64,000 bases of DNA from Bergeyella_A cardium (GCF_030012605.2 NZ_CP114055.2), one strand, 5' to 3'. Counted from the stretch's first letter, positions 18,197-28,403 are shown. The notes: generated by a model from the sequence alone, not told the origin. Numbers and translations: made by a program.

Positions 18197-20044
18197 CTAT
18201 TTCAGTTCTAAGAAGTTGTTTTCTGGGTTTACATCGGCCATTCTTTGGGAGAAATCAATACCGAGCACGGAGATTTCAGACTTTTTTAGCGGGAGAGTAA
18301 AAGTGTACTCCTTATTCGTCCAAGCCCAATAGTCCAAGCTCGTATGGTTGCCATAGATATCGCTGGTTTTCCAAGTGCGGGTAAGGTTGGTGGGGATGTG
18401 GTAGTTGAGTATCTTTTTATCCTTAGTCAATACACTAAAATCTATCGGCATAGGAATCCCGCCTTTATTCTCGAGGGTTATGGTGGTGCCCTCATTTGAA
18501 TAACTTACATTCTTAATGGCATAATCTATCGTTTTGGTGGTATTAATCCAGTAGTGGTGGAACCATTTTAAGTCCATAGAAGAGGTTTTCTGGGCTATGT
18601 GCAAGAAATCTCTATCGGTTGGGTGCTTCAGGCTCCATTCATTAAAATAATTTTTCAGCACGGCAGACAGGTTTTTCTCACCCATAATATAGCCGAGCTG
18701 CACGAGGTAGAGCTCGCCCTTCACATACGATGCGTAGCTGTATGCCGAGCCACTGTCGTGATGATCGCCGAGCCAAGATGCTGGCGCTTCCTGCCCCGTT
18801 TTGGTAAATTGGATATAAGAATTTAGGGTAGATGAGAAAGGATTGGGCTGAGGCTCTTTCGGTGGGAAGAGGTTATACATTGTATAGGTCTCTGCGTAGC
18901 TGGTAAAGCCTTCGTCTAGCCACGGGCGCATCGCCTCATTGGTTGCCACCATCTGCTGATACCAAGAATGTGCGCCCTCGTGTGCCATTAGCCCTACGAG
19001 CCCCTCCAAGCTACGCGCTTCACCGAGCATCATTGTACACATACCGTACTCCATACCGCCATCTCCCCCTTGTATAAAGGCATAGCTTGGGTAAGCATAC
19101 CTGCCGAAGGTGTTGTTCATAATCTGGAAATAGCGTTGGATATAAGGTTTGGATTCCTCCCAATATTTCGTTTTGTCTGATTTCTGATAGACATAGTAGA
19201 TTTTAGGTCCGTCCAACACATCGAACTGCTCTACGGTGTAGTCTCTATCTGCTGACCAAGCAAAATCGAGGATATTCTTTGCCGACCACCGCCATACCGC
19301 CTTGCCCGATGTATCAGTCTTGATTTCAGCCGTAGGAGAATAGCCCTTTACTTCATTAGGATTAATGAGTACTCCACCTGCGCCTATCACATAGTCTTTA
19401 TTTATTCTGATGCTCACATCAAAATCCGCAAACGGCGAATGAAACTCCCTACCGATATAGTCAAACGCTGCCCAGCCGTCATAATCGTATTCAGCAATTT
19501 TAGGATACCACTGCGTCATCGTCATATCGATACCTTCGGAATTATTCCTCCCACTGCGGCGGATTTGCATTGGGATATTAGCCTCCCACTCCATACTCAG
19601 CGAGGTGGTAGTGTTGGGCTTTATCGGTTTATCGAGATAGACTTTCATCACCGTCTCCTGCACTTCAAAGCGAAGCGGTGTGCCGTTCTGCTTTATCCAA
19701 TGAATATTCTGCCTCCCTTCCTGCTCCTTTGGGATAAGGGAAAGCCTAGACACTCCATTTGCCTGCAATCTCTTATCGGCGTTCTTTCCTTGGCTTTTCA
19801 CCCTTTCGTCCATCATCGAGCCTGGCTTAAAAGCATTCCAATACAGATGGAAATAAACCACAGAGAGCTCATCTGGGGAGTTATTTGTGTACTGAATCGT
19901 CTGCTTCCCCGTGTAGGTATAGTTCTCTGCATCTACCTCTATATCCATCTTATACTTTGCGTGCTGCTGATAATAGTGCGGAGACTTCTGCGCCTGCAAT
20001 CCTCCAAAACATAAAGCCGAAGCGACCAAGATTAGTTTTTTCAT
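18197..20044 (-). CDS. Exported M1-family zinc metallopeptidase
   Basis: M1 aminopeptidases remove N-terminal residues from peptides using zinc. The zinc site HEGAH (in LMAHEGAHSWYQQM) and the downstream Glu in WLDEGFTSYAE are intact, and GGDGGMEYGMCTMM corresponds to the exopeptidase GxMEN-type motif. The N-terminal beta domain includes YTGKQTIQYTNNSPDELSVV. A signal peptide (MKKLILVASALCFGGLQAQ) places it in the periplasm or beyond. The 615-residue length fits the flavobacterial exported subgroup; there is no T9SS tail. It is divergent from the exported protein at 20131. Confidence 0.93.
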   Translation of the reverse strand: MKKLILVASALCFGGLQAQKSPHYYQQHAKYKMDIEVDAENYTYTGKQTIQYTNNSPDELSVVYFHLYWNAFKPGSMMDERVKSQGKNADKRLQANGVSRLSLIPKEQEGRQNIHWIKQNGTPLRFEVQETVMKVYLDKPIKPNTTTSLSMEWEANIPMQIRRSGRNNSEGIDMTMTQWYPKIAEYDYDGWAAFDYIGREFHSPFADFDVSIRINKDYVIGAGGVLINPNEVKGYSPTAEIKTDTSGKAVWRWSAKNILDFAWSADRDYTVEQFDVLDGPKIYYVYQKSDKTKYWEESKPYIQRYFQIMNNTFGRYAYPSYAFIQGGDGGMEYGMCTMMLGEARSLEGLVGLMAHEGAHSWYQQMVATNEAMRPWLDEGFTSYAETYTMYNLFPPKEPQPNPFSSTLNSYIQFTKTGQEAPASWLGDHHDSGSAYSYASYVKGELYLVQLGYIMGEKNLSAVLKNYFNEWSLKHPTDRDFLHIAQKTSSMDLKWFHHYWINTTKTIDYAIKNVSYSNEGTTITLENKGGIPMPIDFSVLTKDKKILNYHIPTNLTRTWKTSDIYGNHTSLDYWAWTNKEYTFTLPLKKSEISVLGIDFSQRMADVNPENNFLELK

Positions 20045-20102
20045 TAACGATTATTTTAATTTTTTACGGCAGGCAAGATAAGGATTTCCACCCAAATGCG
20101 CC

Positions 20103-20110
20103 TATCTTTG
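20103..20110 (+). promoter_or_regulatory. -7 box for the exported protein at 20131
   Basis: TATCTTTG is a full match, 20 nt before the ATG at 20131. It supports that start over longer open frame upstream. Confidence 0.6.
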
Positions 20111-20130
20111 CAGACTTAATCCTAAAACCG

Positions 20131-21000
20131 ATGAAAAATATCATATCTATTATTCTGTTTGTAATTTCGGCTCTACTTTCTGCACAGTCCGAGAAAAAAC
20201 TCCCTCTAAAAAACTACTTTGTAACCCACTTGCCCGATTCATTAGAAGAAACATCAGGGCTTGATTTCTTCAATGGAGAGCTGTTTAGCTTTAATGACAG
20301 TGGGAATAGCTCAGAGCTGTTTAAAATCTCCCCAAAAACAGGAAAAATACTCAAAGTCTACCATCCAGACATTGTAAATAAAGACTGCGAAGCAATAACC
20401 AATGATGGACAACACATCTATATGGCGGATTTTGGGAATAATTTAGGGACAAGACAGGACCTCACTATCTACAAAATAAAGATGGAAGGCGATTCCCTGC
20501 AGTCCCCTATAGTAAAACTCCCTTTTTACTACCCCGAGCAAGAAGACTTTTCCCGCAATAACAGGAATACCGACTTTGATGCCGAATCCATCATCTACCA
20601 TAAAGGGAAACTGCACATCTTTACTAAAGAATGGAAATCCAAAAACACCACCCACTATACCATAGATCCCAACAATACTGAAAAGCAAGCTGCAGAAAAA
20701 TTGGAGAGCTTTCCTATCGGTTTTGTAGCAACCGATGCTGCTTACTACAATGGAAGACTCTATATCGTAGGCTATACCAAAAGTCTGCGAGCCTTTCTTT
20801 ACATCTTTGAAGAAAACTCTGATGGACTCTTCTTCCAAGGGAAAAATGAAAAATATACCCTTGGAGGAGTGCTTACCGTAGGTCAAATAGAAGGAATAGC
20901 CGTAGACGACAGCGGTATCTACCTCTCTGGAGAAAAATTTAAAGTTCCTGTAAAACTAATAAAGCAAATCCTATACTTTATACCTGCTACAGATTTATAG
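20131..21000 (+). CDS. Exported protein, probably a beta-propeller-like fold, unknown function
   Basis: From the ATG at 20131 the protein has 289 residues with a signal peptide (MKNIISIILFVISALLSAQ). The frame is open for 82 codons further upstream, but that part overlaps the divergent M1 peptidase gene and the -7 box, so it is excluded. The body repeats short blade-like units (ETSGLDFFNGELFSFNDSG, EAITNDGQHIYMADFGNN, VGQIEGIAVDDSGIYLSGEK), suggesting a propeller such as the SdiA-regulated/esterase-like group. No catalytic residues were recognised. Its last 6 nt overlap the 3' end of uvrA. Confidence 0.75.
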   Translation: MKNIISIILFVISALLSAQSEKKLPLKNYFVTHLPDSLEETSGLDFFNGELFSFNDSGNSSELFKISPKTGKILKVYHPDIVNKDCEAITNDGQHIYMADFGNNLGTRQDLTIYKIKMEGDSLQSPIVKLPFYYPEQEDFSRNNRNTDFDAESIIYHKGKLHIFTKEWKSKNTTHYTIDPNNTEKQAAEKLESFPIGFVATDAAYYNGRLYIVGYTKSLRAFLYIFEENSDGLFFQGKNEKYTLGGVLTVGQIEGIAVDDSGIYLSGEKFKVPVKLIKQILYFIPATDL

Positions 21001-23802
21001 TTTACTACTTAAAACTAATAATTTATCGGCTATATATTTCGCGGTGTGGGAGAGGCTGCAAGTCGCCAAGTCCTCAGGAGTGCCACAGAAGATGATTTCT
21101 CCGCCATTTTTTCCTGCCTCAGGCCCGATGTCTATCACCCAATCGGCGGACTTAATAATATCGGGCTGGTGCTCGATGACGAGTACCGAATGCCCGAGCT
21201 CTATAAGGGATTGTAGGGATTTCATCAACTTATTAATATCATGGAAGTGTAGCCCTGTGGAAGGTTCATCAAAGACGAAGAGGGTCTTTTCAGTTGCACT
21301 TCCTTTTACAAGAAAAGAAGCGAGCTTCATCCGCTGTGCCTCACCACCAGAGAGCGTAGAGGAGCTTTGCCCGAGCTGTAAGTATCCGAGACCTACATCT
21401 TGCAAAGGTCTGAGCTTAGATACGATTTTAGCCTCTCTGTTTTTCTCAAAGAAATCTATCGCTTCATCTATCGTCATATGGAGGATGTCGGCAATATTTT
21501 TCTCATCAAATTTCACTTCCAGTATCTCGCTTTTGAATCTACTTCCATGGCAAGTTTCGCATACCAGCTCTATATCTGCCATAAACTGCATAGATACGGT
21601 GGTTATGCCTTCGCCTTTGCATTCATTACACCTTCCGCCATCTACATTAAAGGAGAAGTGCTTGGGCTGCAGCTTGAGATGTTTTGCCAGTTTCTGCCGA
21701 GAGAAGAGCTCCCTTATCTCATCGTATGCCTTTAAGTAGGTTACAGGATTGGAGCGGGAGGACTTCCCGATGGGATTCTGGTCTATAAGCTCGATGTGCT
21801 GAACTAAGGATTTCGGGAAGTCCACACTATCGTAATCGCCTTTTTTTCCTCCCATCCCGAGCTGTATCTGTATATCATTTACTAGGACTTCTTTCATCAG
21901 GGTAGATTTCCCAGAGCCCGACACCCCAGAGACTACCACCAAGCACTCGAGCGGTATATCTACACTGATGTTTTTAAGGTTGTTCTGCCTTGCGCCTCGT
22001 ATTTGTATAAAGTTTTTTGGAGCGCGCCTTAGCTCTGGAGTTTTTATTTGTAGCTTTCCTGTGAGGTAATTCGCGGTGAGGGTATCTGCCGTTTTCAATT
22101 CCTCAAACGCACCTGCGAAGACCAATTCTCCCCCCAAGTATCCTGCCTCTGGACCGATGTCTATAATGTAGTCGGCAGCTTTCATTACATCTTCATCGTG
22201 CTCTACGACGATGACTGTGTTTCCCAAATCTCTGAGCTGCTTGAGGACGCCGATGAGGTTTTCGGTATCGCGAGAGTGCAGTCCGATGGACGGCTCATCG
22301 AGAATGTAGATGGAACCCACGAGCGAGCTCCCCAAACTCGTTGCGAGATTTATCCTCTGGCTCTCTCCGCCCGAAAGGGTATTGGAATTTCGGTTGAGGC
22401 TAAGGTATCCGAGCCCTACTCTATTGAGAAACTCAAGGCGAGAGGTGATTTCGTATATCAATCTCTTGGCTACGCTCTCCTCGTATGGGGTAAGTTTAAG
22501 GTTCTTAATAAGCGGGAGGAGCTCATCAAGGGGGAGGTCTATGAGCGATTGTATATTTCGCCCGTCAATTTTTACCCATTCGGTTTCTTTTCTCAGTCTA
22601 AGCCCCCCACAGTCTTGGCAGAGGGTTTTCCCTCTATATCTTGCGAGCATTACTCGGTACTGTATCTTGTAAAGATTCTCTTCGAGCATTCGGAAGAGGT
22701 TGTCTATGCAGGGGAATCGCCTCTCGCCATTGCCTCTCCAGAGGAGGTGCTTTTGCTCCTTCGTTAGTTGGTAATACGGCTTATGAATAGGGAAATCCGC
22801 TACTTGCTTAATGAACTCGCGCTTCCACTCGCTCATTGTCTCGCCTTTCCAAGGGGCTACGGCATCTTCAAAGACCGAAAGCATCTTGTTGGGAACCACC
22901 AAATCTTCGTCTATACCGATGATTTTCCCGTATCCCTCGCAGGTAGGGCAAGCGCCGTAAGGATTATTAAAGCTGAAAAAATGCACATTAGGCTCTAAGA
23001 AACTGATACCATCTGCCTCAAACTTGTTTGAAAACTCTTTTATGCTTCCACTCTCGGTATTTTTTAATGAACAGGAGCCCCTACCTTCGTAAAATGCCAT
23101 CTGCACCGAATCGGCAAGCCTTTGCAGGAAGCTCTCATCCTCCTCATAAGTAAATCTATCGATGACGAGCTGAATATCCATCCCCTCCTCTGGGATAAAT
23201 CCAAAGCTCTCCAAATCTTCTATCCCAGCAATATTACCGCTAACCTCCAAGCGGGTGAATCCCGATATTTTCAGCGTGTTGAACATCTCTTTAAAGCCAT
23301 CAACACTGTACTCCAAAGGGCTGCGGAGAAGAAAAGAGGTGTTTTTAGGAGAGGCTTTTATGAAGTCTATCACATCGCTTACGCTGTCCTTCTTCACTTC
23401 CTCCCCAGAAATTGGCGAGTAGGTTCTGCCAATCCTCGCAAAGAGGAGCTTGAGGTAATCATACACCTCAGTAGAAGTACCCACCGTAGAACGCGGATTG
23501 GAGGAAATTACCTTCTGCTGAATGGCGATAGACGGAGCCAATCCCTTAATATCATCTACCTTCGGCTTTTCCAGCTTCCCGAGAAACTGCCGAGCGTAGG
23601 AGCTAAGGCTCTCCACATAGCGCCTCTGCCCCTCAGCATAAACCGTATCAAATGCCAATGAAGACTTGCCACTCCCCGAAACGCCCGTAATAACGACCAA
23701 TTTATTCTTCGGAATCCTCACATCTATATTCTTTAAGTTGTTAAGATGTGCATTCTTCACAAAAATCTCTTTCCTGATATCTATCTCTCTTTCCTGACTC
23801 AT
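20995..23802 (-). CDS. uvrA: Excinuclease ABC subunit A
   Basis: UvrA is the damage-sensing ATPase dimer of nucleotide excision repair. Two ABC ATPase modules are visible: Walker [11 protein letters not shown] near residue 40 and [10 protein letters not shown] near 640, signatures [10 protein letters not shown] and [10 protein letters not shown], and two Walker B segments ([22 protein letters not shown]). Zinc-module cysteines appear as CPTC...CQDC in the first half and CNEC...CETC in the second. The 935-residue length is normal. uvrC lies far away at 52231-54027. Confidence 0.98.
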   Translation of the reverse strand: MSQEREIDIRKEIFVKNAHLNNLKNIDVRIPKNKLVVITGVSGSGKSSLAFDTVYAEGQRRYVESLSSYARQFLGKLEKPKVDDIKGLAPSIAIQQKVISSNPRSTVGTSTEVYDYLKLLFARIGRTYSPISGEEVKKDSVSDVIDFIKASPKNTSFLLRSPLEYSVDGFKEMFNTLKISGFTRLEVSGNIAGIEDLESFGFIPEEGMDIQLVIDRFTYEEDESFLQRLADSVQMAFYEGRGSCSLKNTESGSIKEFSNKFEADGISFLEPNVHFFSFNNPYGACPTCEGYGKIIGIDEDLVVPNKMLSVFEDAVAPWKGETMSEWKREFIKQVADFPIHKPYYQLTKEQKHLLWRGNGERRFPCIDNLFRMLEENLYKIQYRVMLARYRGKTLCQDCGGLRLRKETEWVKIDGRNIQSLIDLPLDELLPLIKNLKLTPYEESVAKRLIYEITSRLEFLNRVGLGYLSLNRNSNTLSGGESQRINLATSLGSSLVGSIYILDEPSIGLHSRDTENLIGVLKQLRDLGNTVIVVEHDEDVMKAADYIIDIGPEAGYLGGELVFAGAFEELKTADTLTANYLTGKLQIKTPELRRAPKNFIQIRGARQNNLKNISVDIPLECLVVVSGVSGSGKSTLMKEVLVNDIQIQLGMGGKKGDYDSVDFPKSLVQHIELIDQNPIGKSSRSNPVTYLKAYDEIRELFSRQKLAKHLKLQPKHFSFNVDGGRCNECKGEGITTVSMQFMADIELVCETCHGSRFKSEILEVKFDEKNIADILHMTIDEAIDFFEKNREAKIVSKLRPLQDVGLGYLQLGQSSSTLSGGEAQRMKLASFLVKGSATEKTLFVFDEPSTGLHFHDINKLMKSLQSLIELGHSVLVIEHQPDIIKSADWVIDIGPEAGKNGGEIIFCGTPEDLATCSLSHTAKYIADKLLVLSSKL

Positions 23803-23841
23803 AAAAAATCTTTATTCCTTCTATTTGGAATAAAAACCCTG

Positions 23842-23849
23842 CAAAATTA
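23842..23849 (-). promoter_or_regulatory. -7 box for uvrA
   Basis: TAATTTTG on the minus strand matches TAnnTTTG, with 39 nt before the ATG at 23802. Confidence 0.5.
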
Positions 23850-23999
23850 CAGAAAAATAATAAGCATCATAGCTGATGAGGCTCTTAGTACTCAAAATAA
23901 GGTTTAAAATTCTCCACTGAAGTGTTTTTGGTCTCGGACAAGCAATTGTACCGCTCCGAAACTCTGCACAGCTTATCTGACTTTTGTAGAAAAAAATAC

Positions 24000-24059
24000 C
24001 TCGCCAGCTACGGTGTAAGTACTCCCCATGCGAGTAGGTACCTCACCGGCTACAATGTG
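24000..24059 (+). repeat. Degenerate copies of the dispersed hairpin repeat
   Basis: CCTCGCCAGCTACGGTG (24000-24016) and ACCTCACCGGCTACAATGTG (24040-24059) resemble GCCTCACCGGCTACGGTG at 42083-42100. The part in between (TAAGTACTCCCCATGCGAGT) aligns with the TAAGTGCTCGCCACGCTCGT part of that same unit, so the two-hairpin order is kept although the bases have drifted. Confidence 0.6.
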
Positions 24060-24110
24060 TTCTCAGTTTAGTAAAACCACCTAAGGGGAGAGCTTATGCT
24101 CAATTATATG

Positions 24111-24138
24111 GAGAAAAAGCGGTAGTATTGCCTACCGC
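24111..24138 (-). terminator. Terminator overlapping the stop codon of the thioredoxin-like gene
   Basis: On the minus strand GCGGTAG pairs with CTACCGC around GCAATA and is followed by TTTTTC. The first arm includes the TAG stop codon at 24134-24132. Confidence 0.8.
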
Positions 24139-24668
24139 GTACTGCCTATAGCATACTGCAAAAGAAAGTCTTTTACCTTCTCGAAATCGTAGCTATTGGC
24201 ACCATCCTCAAGTACGGAGCTGTCTTGAATGTGGATTAGCTTGCCGTTTTTATCTAAAATAATGAAAACAGGGAAGCCGTATTTATCCTGAGGATTGCCG
24301 TAGGAAGTAAAGATATCAGCATTTTTATTCTCGCGAGAATAGTTCAAATGATAGTAAAGGTAGTTTTCATCTACTATATTTTTCAGCTCGGGATTGTTTT
24401 GTATGTATTGATGAAACCTCAGGCACCAGATACACCAATTGCCACCACCCTGCATCAGGATATTCTTGTTTTCGGTTTTGGCTTTCTTTACCAGCGTTGC
24501 GATTTTCTGCTTAGCATTTTCATTAGGATTGTAAGGCTTATCGAGCTTCTGCTGTTTCTGAGAAGTGGATGGGTCTTTAGCCCCGTCTTTAATCTGTGCA
24601 AAAGAGAAAGAAGCCCCTGCAAAAAGGAGGAAAGCAGTAACTGAGGTTTTAAGAATATTTATACTCAT
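24132..24668 (-). CDS. Exported thioredoxin-like protein
   Basis: The 178-residue protein has a signal peptide (MSINILKTSVTAFLLFAGAS) and a thioredoxin fold with the redox pair WCIWC (Cys79, Cys82) and a cis-Pro segment (KYGFPVFIILDKNG). It probably works in the periplasm as a thiol-disulfide reductase or in cytochrome c/disulfide maturation. It belongs to the thioredoxin_7/DUF255-like group rather than to TlpA, judging by GNWCIWC. It stands alone on the minus strand and has its own promoter and terminator. Confidence 0.85.
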   Translation of the reverse strand: MSINILKTSVTAFLLFAGASFSFAQIKDGAKDPSTSQKQQKLDKPYNPNENAKQKIATLVKKAKTENKNILMQGGGNWCIWCLRFHQYIQNNPELKNIVDENYLYYHLNYSRENKNADIFTSYGNPQDKYGFPVFIILDKNGKLIHIQDSSVLEDGANSYDFEKVKDFLLQYAIGSTR

Positions 24669-24685
24669 CTCATTAAAATTTGCGC

Positions 24686-24693
24686 CAAATATA
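24686..24693 (-). promoter_or_regulatory. -7 box for the thioredoxin-like gene
   Basis: TATATTTG on the minus strand is a full match, 17 nt before the ATG at 24668. Confidence 0.6.
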
Positions 24694-24737
24694 AAGAAAT
24701 CACCCTAAAGAAAGTTTTTAGCCGATGATATTATTTT

Positions 24738-24745
24738 TACTTTTG
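24738..24745 (+). promoter_or_regulatory. -7 box for the acyltransferase, nearly abutting the start
   Basis: TACTTTTG is a full match and leaves only 7 nt before the ATG at 24753, predicting a leaderless or nearly leaderless mRNA. Confidence 0.5.
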
Positions 24746-24752
24746 CACCGAA

Positions 24753-25625
24753 ATGAAACTTATCCTAATACTTCTACGACTGATATCAAGACTCCCTCTT
24801 CGAGTGCTTTATGTATTTTCGGATATCATCTTTTTTCTGAATTATTATATCATCGGTTATAGAAAAAAGGTGGTGCTGGACAATCTGAGGAACTCGTTTC
24901 CCGAAAAGACCGAAGCCGAAATAAAAGCGATACGAAAACAGTTCTTCCGCAACTTCTCAGACTATATCGTGGAGACCTTAAAAGCGATGACCATTAGCGA
25001 AACGGAGCTTAGGGTAAGGGTACAGCACATTAATCAGGAAGTATTTTATGAGGCTCTTGATGAGAAGAGAAACATCATCCTCCTTACAGGGCATATTTTT
25101 AATTGGGAATGGATTATTGCTCTTGCATCGGTGATTCCGCAGAAGAATTGCCATCCTGTTTATAAGAAAATCAATAATAGTTTCTGGGAAGAGCAGATGG
25201 TGAAGATTAGGAACAAGTTCGGAAACCAATCCTTAGAAACGAATGATGTGCTGAGAAATATTCTGCGCACCCCAAATGATGGAAATACCGCCTATATGTT
25301 CGTTGCCGACCAATCTCCTTTTGTGGCAAATGTAGATGTAGGAACGATTTTCCTTCATCAGAAAACTCCTGTATTTATTGGGTACGACAGGCTCTCCACA
25401 AAAATGAATCTCGCCTTTATCTACTGCGATATGAAGAAGGTAAAGAGAGGTTTTTACCAAGTGAATTATTATAGAATCTACCCTGATGAGGAGAAATTCA
25501 CCGAGCTGGAAGTCGTGAAGAAATTCCACATCCTATTGGAAGAGACAATAAAGAAAAACCCCGACAATTATCTCTGGTCTCACAAGCGCTGGAAGTATGC
25601 GCACGCCATTAAAAGGATTATTTAA
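24753..25625 (+). CDS. Lipid A-type acyltransferase (LpxL/HtrB family)
   Basis: Members add a secondary acyl chain to a lipid A precursor at the inner membrane. The N-terminal hydrophobic segment (about 1-35), the catalytic HxxxxE pattern in TGHIFNWEW (His114, Glu119), and the downstream VADQSPF and SHKRWK segments match the family. The 290-residue length is normal. A family 2 glycosyltransferase follows after 21 nt, so both may be cotranscribed and act on envelope glycolipid. An ornithine- or other aminolipid-acylating role cannot be excluded. Confidence 0.88.
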   Translation: MKLILILLRLISRLPLRVLYVFSDIIFFLNYYIIGYRKKVVLDNLRNSFPEKTEAEIKAIRKQFFRNFSDYIVETLKAMTISETELRVRVQHINQEVFYEALDEKRNIILLTGHIFNWEWIIALASVIPQKNCHPVYKKINNSFWEEQMVKIRNKFGNQSLETNDVLRNILRTPNDGNTAYMFVADQSPFVANVDVGTIFLHQKTPVFIGYDRLSTKMNLAFIYCDMKKVKRGFYQVNYYRIYPDEEKFTELEVVKKFHILLEETIKKNPDNYLWSHKRWKYAHAIKRII

Positions 25626-25646
25626 CCCTAAAACCTCCCTCCGAAA

Positions 25647-26612
25647 ATGAAAACTGCCGTAGCAATACTCAACTATAATGGAAAAAACTGGCTGGAAACC
25701 TTCCTACCCACTGTGATAAAGTACTCGCACGGGTATGAGGTCTATGTTATAGACAATCAATCTAATGATAACTCTGTAGATTTCGTAAAAAAGCATTTCC
25801 CAGAGGTGAAAATCATTATCAATGCTGCCAATTACGGCTTTGCAAAGGGATATAACGAAGGATTAAAGCAGATTTATGCTGAGATATACTGTCTGCTCAA
25901 CTCTGATGTGGAGGTTACAGAAGGGTGGATAGATTCGGTGCTGGAAGTTTTTCAATCTGATGAGAATATCGCTGTTGTACAGCCTAAAATACTGTCTTAT
26001 TACGAGCGAGACAGTTTTGAATTTGCTGGCGGAGCAGGTGGTTTAATGGATAACCTTGGCTATCCCTACTGCCGAGGGCGAATATTTGACAAAACAGAGA
26101 AAGATAACGGTCAGTATGATGATATTTCCGAGATATTTTGGGCATCGGGCTGTGCTTTTTTCATCCGTGCTGATGTATTCTGGGAGCAACAACAAGGCTT
26201 TGATGAAAGATACTTCGCTCACCAAGAAGAAATAGACCTCTGCTGGAGAATTATCAACTCTGGGAAAAAGATATTCTACACCTATAAATCTGTGGTCTAT
26301 CACATAGGAGGCGCTACCCTTGCCAAAGAGAATCCGCACAAAACTTATCTCAATTTCAGGAATAATCTTAGCACCTTACTCAAAAATCTTCCTTTTCCAA
26401 AACTCCTTTGGATCATTTTCCTCAGACTTTGCTTAGATGGCATTGCGGGTCTTTATCTCGGGATTAAAATCGGCTTTTCTCACACTTGGGCGGTCATAAG
26501 GGCGCACTTTGCTTTCTATGTAGAGGCTATAAATACAATCAAGCGGAGGGGGAAACACCAAACGGCGAACTACTACCAAACGAAATGGCTCATATTTAAG
26601 AAAAAGTTTTAG
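25647..26612 (+). CDS. Family 2 glycosyltransferase
   Basis: The 321-residue protein has a GT-A fold: the N-terminal nucleotide-binding part (VAILNYNGKNWLE, YVIDNQSNDNS), a metal-binding region (CLLNSDVEV) and the acceptor-side signature GFDERYFAHQEEIDLCWR typical of the rhamnosyltransferase-like subgroup. A hydrophobic segment near the C-terminus (about 255-275) suggests membrane association. It likely adds a sugar to a surface polysaccharide or lipid-linked glycan. It sits right behind the acyltransferase gene; its 3' end overlaps the lipB stop by 4 nt. Confidence 0.9.
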   Translation: MKTAVAILNYNGKNWLETFLPTVIKYSHGYEVYVIDNQSNDNSVDFVKKHFPEVKIIINAANYGFAKGYNEGLKQIYAEIYCLLNSDVEVTEGWIDSVLEVFQSDENIAVVQPKILSYYERDSFEFAGGAGGLMDNLGYPYCRGRIFDKTEKDNGQYDDISEIFWASGCAFFIRADVFWEQQQGFDERYFAHQEEIDLCWRIINSGKKIFYTYKSVVYHIGGATLAKENPHKTYLNFRNNLSTLLKNLPFPKLLWIIFLRLCLDGIAGLYLGIKIGFSHTWAVIRAHFAFYVEAINTIKRRGKHQTANYYQTKWLIFKKKF

Positions 26613-27337
26613 ATAATTTCGGCATCAAAGACCTCTTCAAAATGCCTTTTGATGTGATTTTTCACGCCCGCAACCTCTTCTGAGGAAAGAATTCCACCCA
26701 GCTCACGATGGAGCGATGCCACCGCCTTATCTTTTATCCCACACGGGACAATATACTCAAAATACTTCAAATCGGTATTCACATTAAGGGCAAAGCCGTG
26801 CATTGTAACCCATCTTGACGCCTTCACTCCCATTGCGCAAATCTTACGAGCGTACGGCTTCCCCACATCTAGCCATACGCCCGTTTCTCCATTGCTCCTC
26901 TCCCCTTTCAAACCGTATTCGGCAATGGTTTTAATGATAACTTCCTCCAGATTTCTCATATAAAGATGGATATCTGACTTAAAATTATCCAAATCCAAGA
27001 TAGGATAGCCCACAATCTGCCCATAACCGTGGTAAGTAATATCTCCGCCTCTGTTCGTCTTCACATAGGAAGCGTTAATCTCCTTCAGTTTCTCCTCATT
27101 AGCGAGCATATTCTGCTCATCTCCTGATTTCCCGAGGGTATAGATATGGGGGTGCTCCACAAAGAGGAGGTAGTTCGGTGTTTGAATACGAGCGCGCTCT
27201 TCTCTATCTCTATTTTTTATTTTCAGGTCTATAATCCCCTGCATTAGGTTTTCTTGGTAGGAGAATGCCTCCGCATAATCCATTATTCCCAAGTCTTTAA
27301 ACTGAACTTTTTTATTTTGAATCACTGACATAGGCAT
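26609..27337 (-). CDS. lipB: Octanoyltransferase LipB
   Basis: LipB moves octanoyl groups from acyl carrier protein to lipoyl-dependent enzymes. The motif RGGDITYHGYGQIVGYP (96-112), catalytic Lys172 in GVKASRWVTMHG and Cys199 in YIVPCGI are all present in 242 residues. The start could also be Met3 (27331), six nt downstream. It is read toward the glycosyltransferase gene and lies 34 nt downstream of ribD on the same strand, but has its own -7 box. Confidence 0.96.
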   Translation of the reverse strand: MPMSVIQNKKVQFKDLGIMDYAEAFSYQENLMQGIIDLKIKNRDREERARIQTPNYLLFVEHPHIYTLGKSGDEQNMLANEEKLKEINASYVKTNRGGDITYHGYGQIVGYPILDLDNFKSDIHLYMRNLEEVIIKTIAEYGLKGERSNGETGVWLDVGKPYARKICAMGVKASRWVTMHGFALNVNTDLKYFEYIVPCGIKDKAVASLHRELGGILSSEEVAGVKNHIKRHFEEVFDAEII

Positions 27338-27349
27338 AAATTAAGGCAT

Positions 27350-27357
27350 CAAATCTA
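27350..27357 (-). promoter_or_regulatory. -7 box for lipB
   Basis: TAGATTTG on the minus strand is a full match, 12 nt before the first lipB ATG. Confidence 0.5.
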
Positions 27358-27371
27358 CAAATTAAATCAAT

Positions 27372-28403
27372 CTACGGATGATGATTTCTATAAAATCGTA
27401 CGAGATTATCTCTCAACCGCTCTTCTTTATACGGTACGAAGTTAAACTCAGGCGCTTTTGTCCCATTATCAAGGTATAATGAAGGATTACCAATCACCAC
27501 AGCCTCATCCCAGAGGTTTCGGGAGATCAACTCGCCCAAAGTAAAACCGCCCCCTTCTACCAGTACAGATTGTATTTGCAACTGATAAAGCGCCTCTATC
27601 ATCTCCTCTAAGAGCCTCTCTTTATTTTGAATACGCACATAGAGAACATTATCTTCCCTACCTTCTTTTTGGGAGTTAAAGACCATCGTTTCGGCTTCAT
27701 CGTTGAAAATATTAAAGTCTCGGGGTACTTTTAGGTCAAGGTCAATCAGCAGGCGAATCGGACTACGCCCAACAACCTCGCGAGTCGTAAGGCTCGGATT
27801 ATCACCAAGCGCCGTCTGAGTTCCCACCAATATCGCTTGCTCCGCACTCCTCATCCGATGTACCCACTGCTTTGAAAGCCCATTGCTAATACTAAACGGC
27901 TGATAATCCTTATCCAAAAAACCATCTGCACTGCTTGCCCACTTTAAAGTAATGAACGGTCGCCTCTTGGAATGGTAAGTAAAGAACCTTTTATTGAGCT
28001 CCCAACACTCCGCCTCGAGAAGGGGGGAACAAACCTCTATCCCAGCGGCTTTGAGGAGGGCTTTCCCTCGACCATTTACCCGCTCGTTAATATCCATCGC
28101 ACCAATAACCACCCTTTTAAAGCCTATCTCTTTAATTGCCTCAGCACAAGGCGGCGTTCTACCAAAATGCGAGCACGGTTCTAAGGACACATACAAAGTA
28201 GATTCTGGAAGCAGCCCCTTATCCCTTACCGAACGAATAGCGTTAATCTCCGCGTGGGGCTCTCCCGCCCTTTCGTGGAAACCCTCACCGATAATTTTCC
28301 CATTATGCACAATCACGCTCCCTACCAAAGGGTTTGGGTAAGTATTTCCTTGGGCAATCTGCGCAAGTTCTATACATCTTCGGAGGTAGTCTTCGTCTTT
28401 CAT
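27372..28403 (-). CDS. ribD: Bifunctional riboflavin biosynthesis deaminase/reductase
   Basis: RibD deaminates and then reduces the pyrimidine intermediate in riboflavin synthesis. The N-terminal deaminase has the zinc site HAE (50-52) and Cys77/Cys86 in PCSHFGRTPPC. The C-terminal reductase domain starts near residue 150 (FITLKWASSADG) and includes VEGGGFTLG. The 343-residue protein is slightly shorter than E. coli RibD. Other rib genes are not in this window. Confidence 0.95.
   Translation of the reverse strand: MKDEDYLRRCIELAQIAQGNTYPNPLVGSVIVHNGKIIGEGFHERAGEPHAEINAIRSVRDKGLLPESTLYVSLEPCSHFGRTPPCAEAIKEIGFKRVVIGAMDINERVNGRGKALLKAAGIEVCSPLLEAECWELNKRFFTYHSKRRPFITLKWASSADGFLDKDYQPFSISNGLSKQWVHRMRSAEQAILVGTQTALGDNPSLTTREVVGRSPIRLLIDLDLKVPRDFNIFNDEAETMVFNSQKEGREDNVLYVRIQNKERLLEEMIEALYQLQIQSVLVEGGGFTLGELISRNLWDEAVVIGNPSLYLDNGTKAPEFNFVPYKEERLRDNLVRFYRNHHP

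Larger units (their letters stand above)
23803..24131. other. 329-nt gap: uvrA promoter, hairpin repeats, terminator
   Basis: No gene was found here. From left to right the gap holds the uvrA -7 box (23842-23849), AT-rich sequence, two degenerate members of the dispersed hairpin repeat (24000-24059) and the terminator of the thioredoxin-like gene (24111-24138). Confidence 0.6.

Noticed and set aside
19439..20014. Plus-strand open frame of 191 codons opposite the M1 peptidase
   Set aside because: It is antisense to the signal peptide and N-terminal domain of a clear peptidase gene.
22198..23661. Several long plus-strand open frames opposite uvrA
   Set aside because: uvrA has complete motifs across the region; the antisense frames look like composition shadows.
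20995..23802. Loss of a zinc module in UvrA
   Set aside because: Both cysteine sets (CPTC/CQDC and CNEC/CETC) are present on closer reading.
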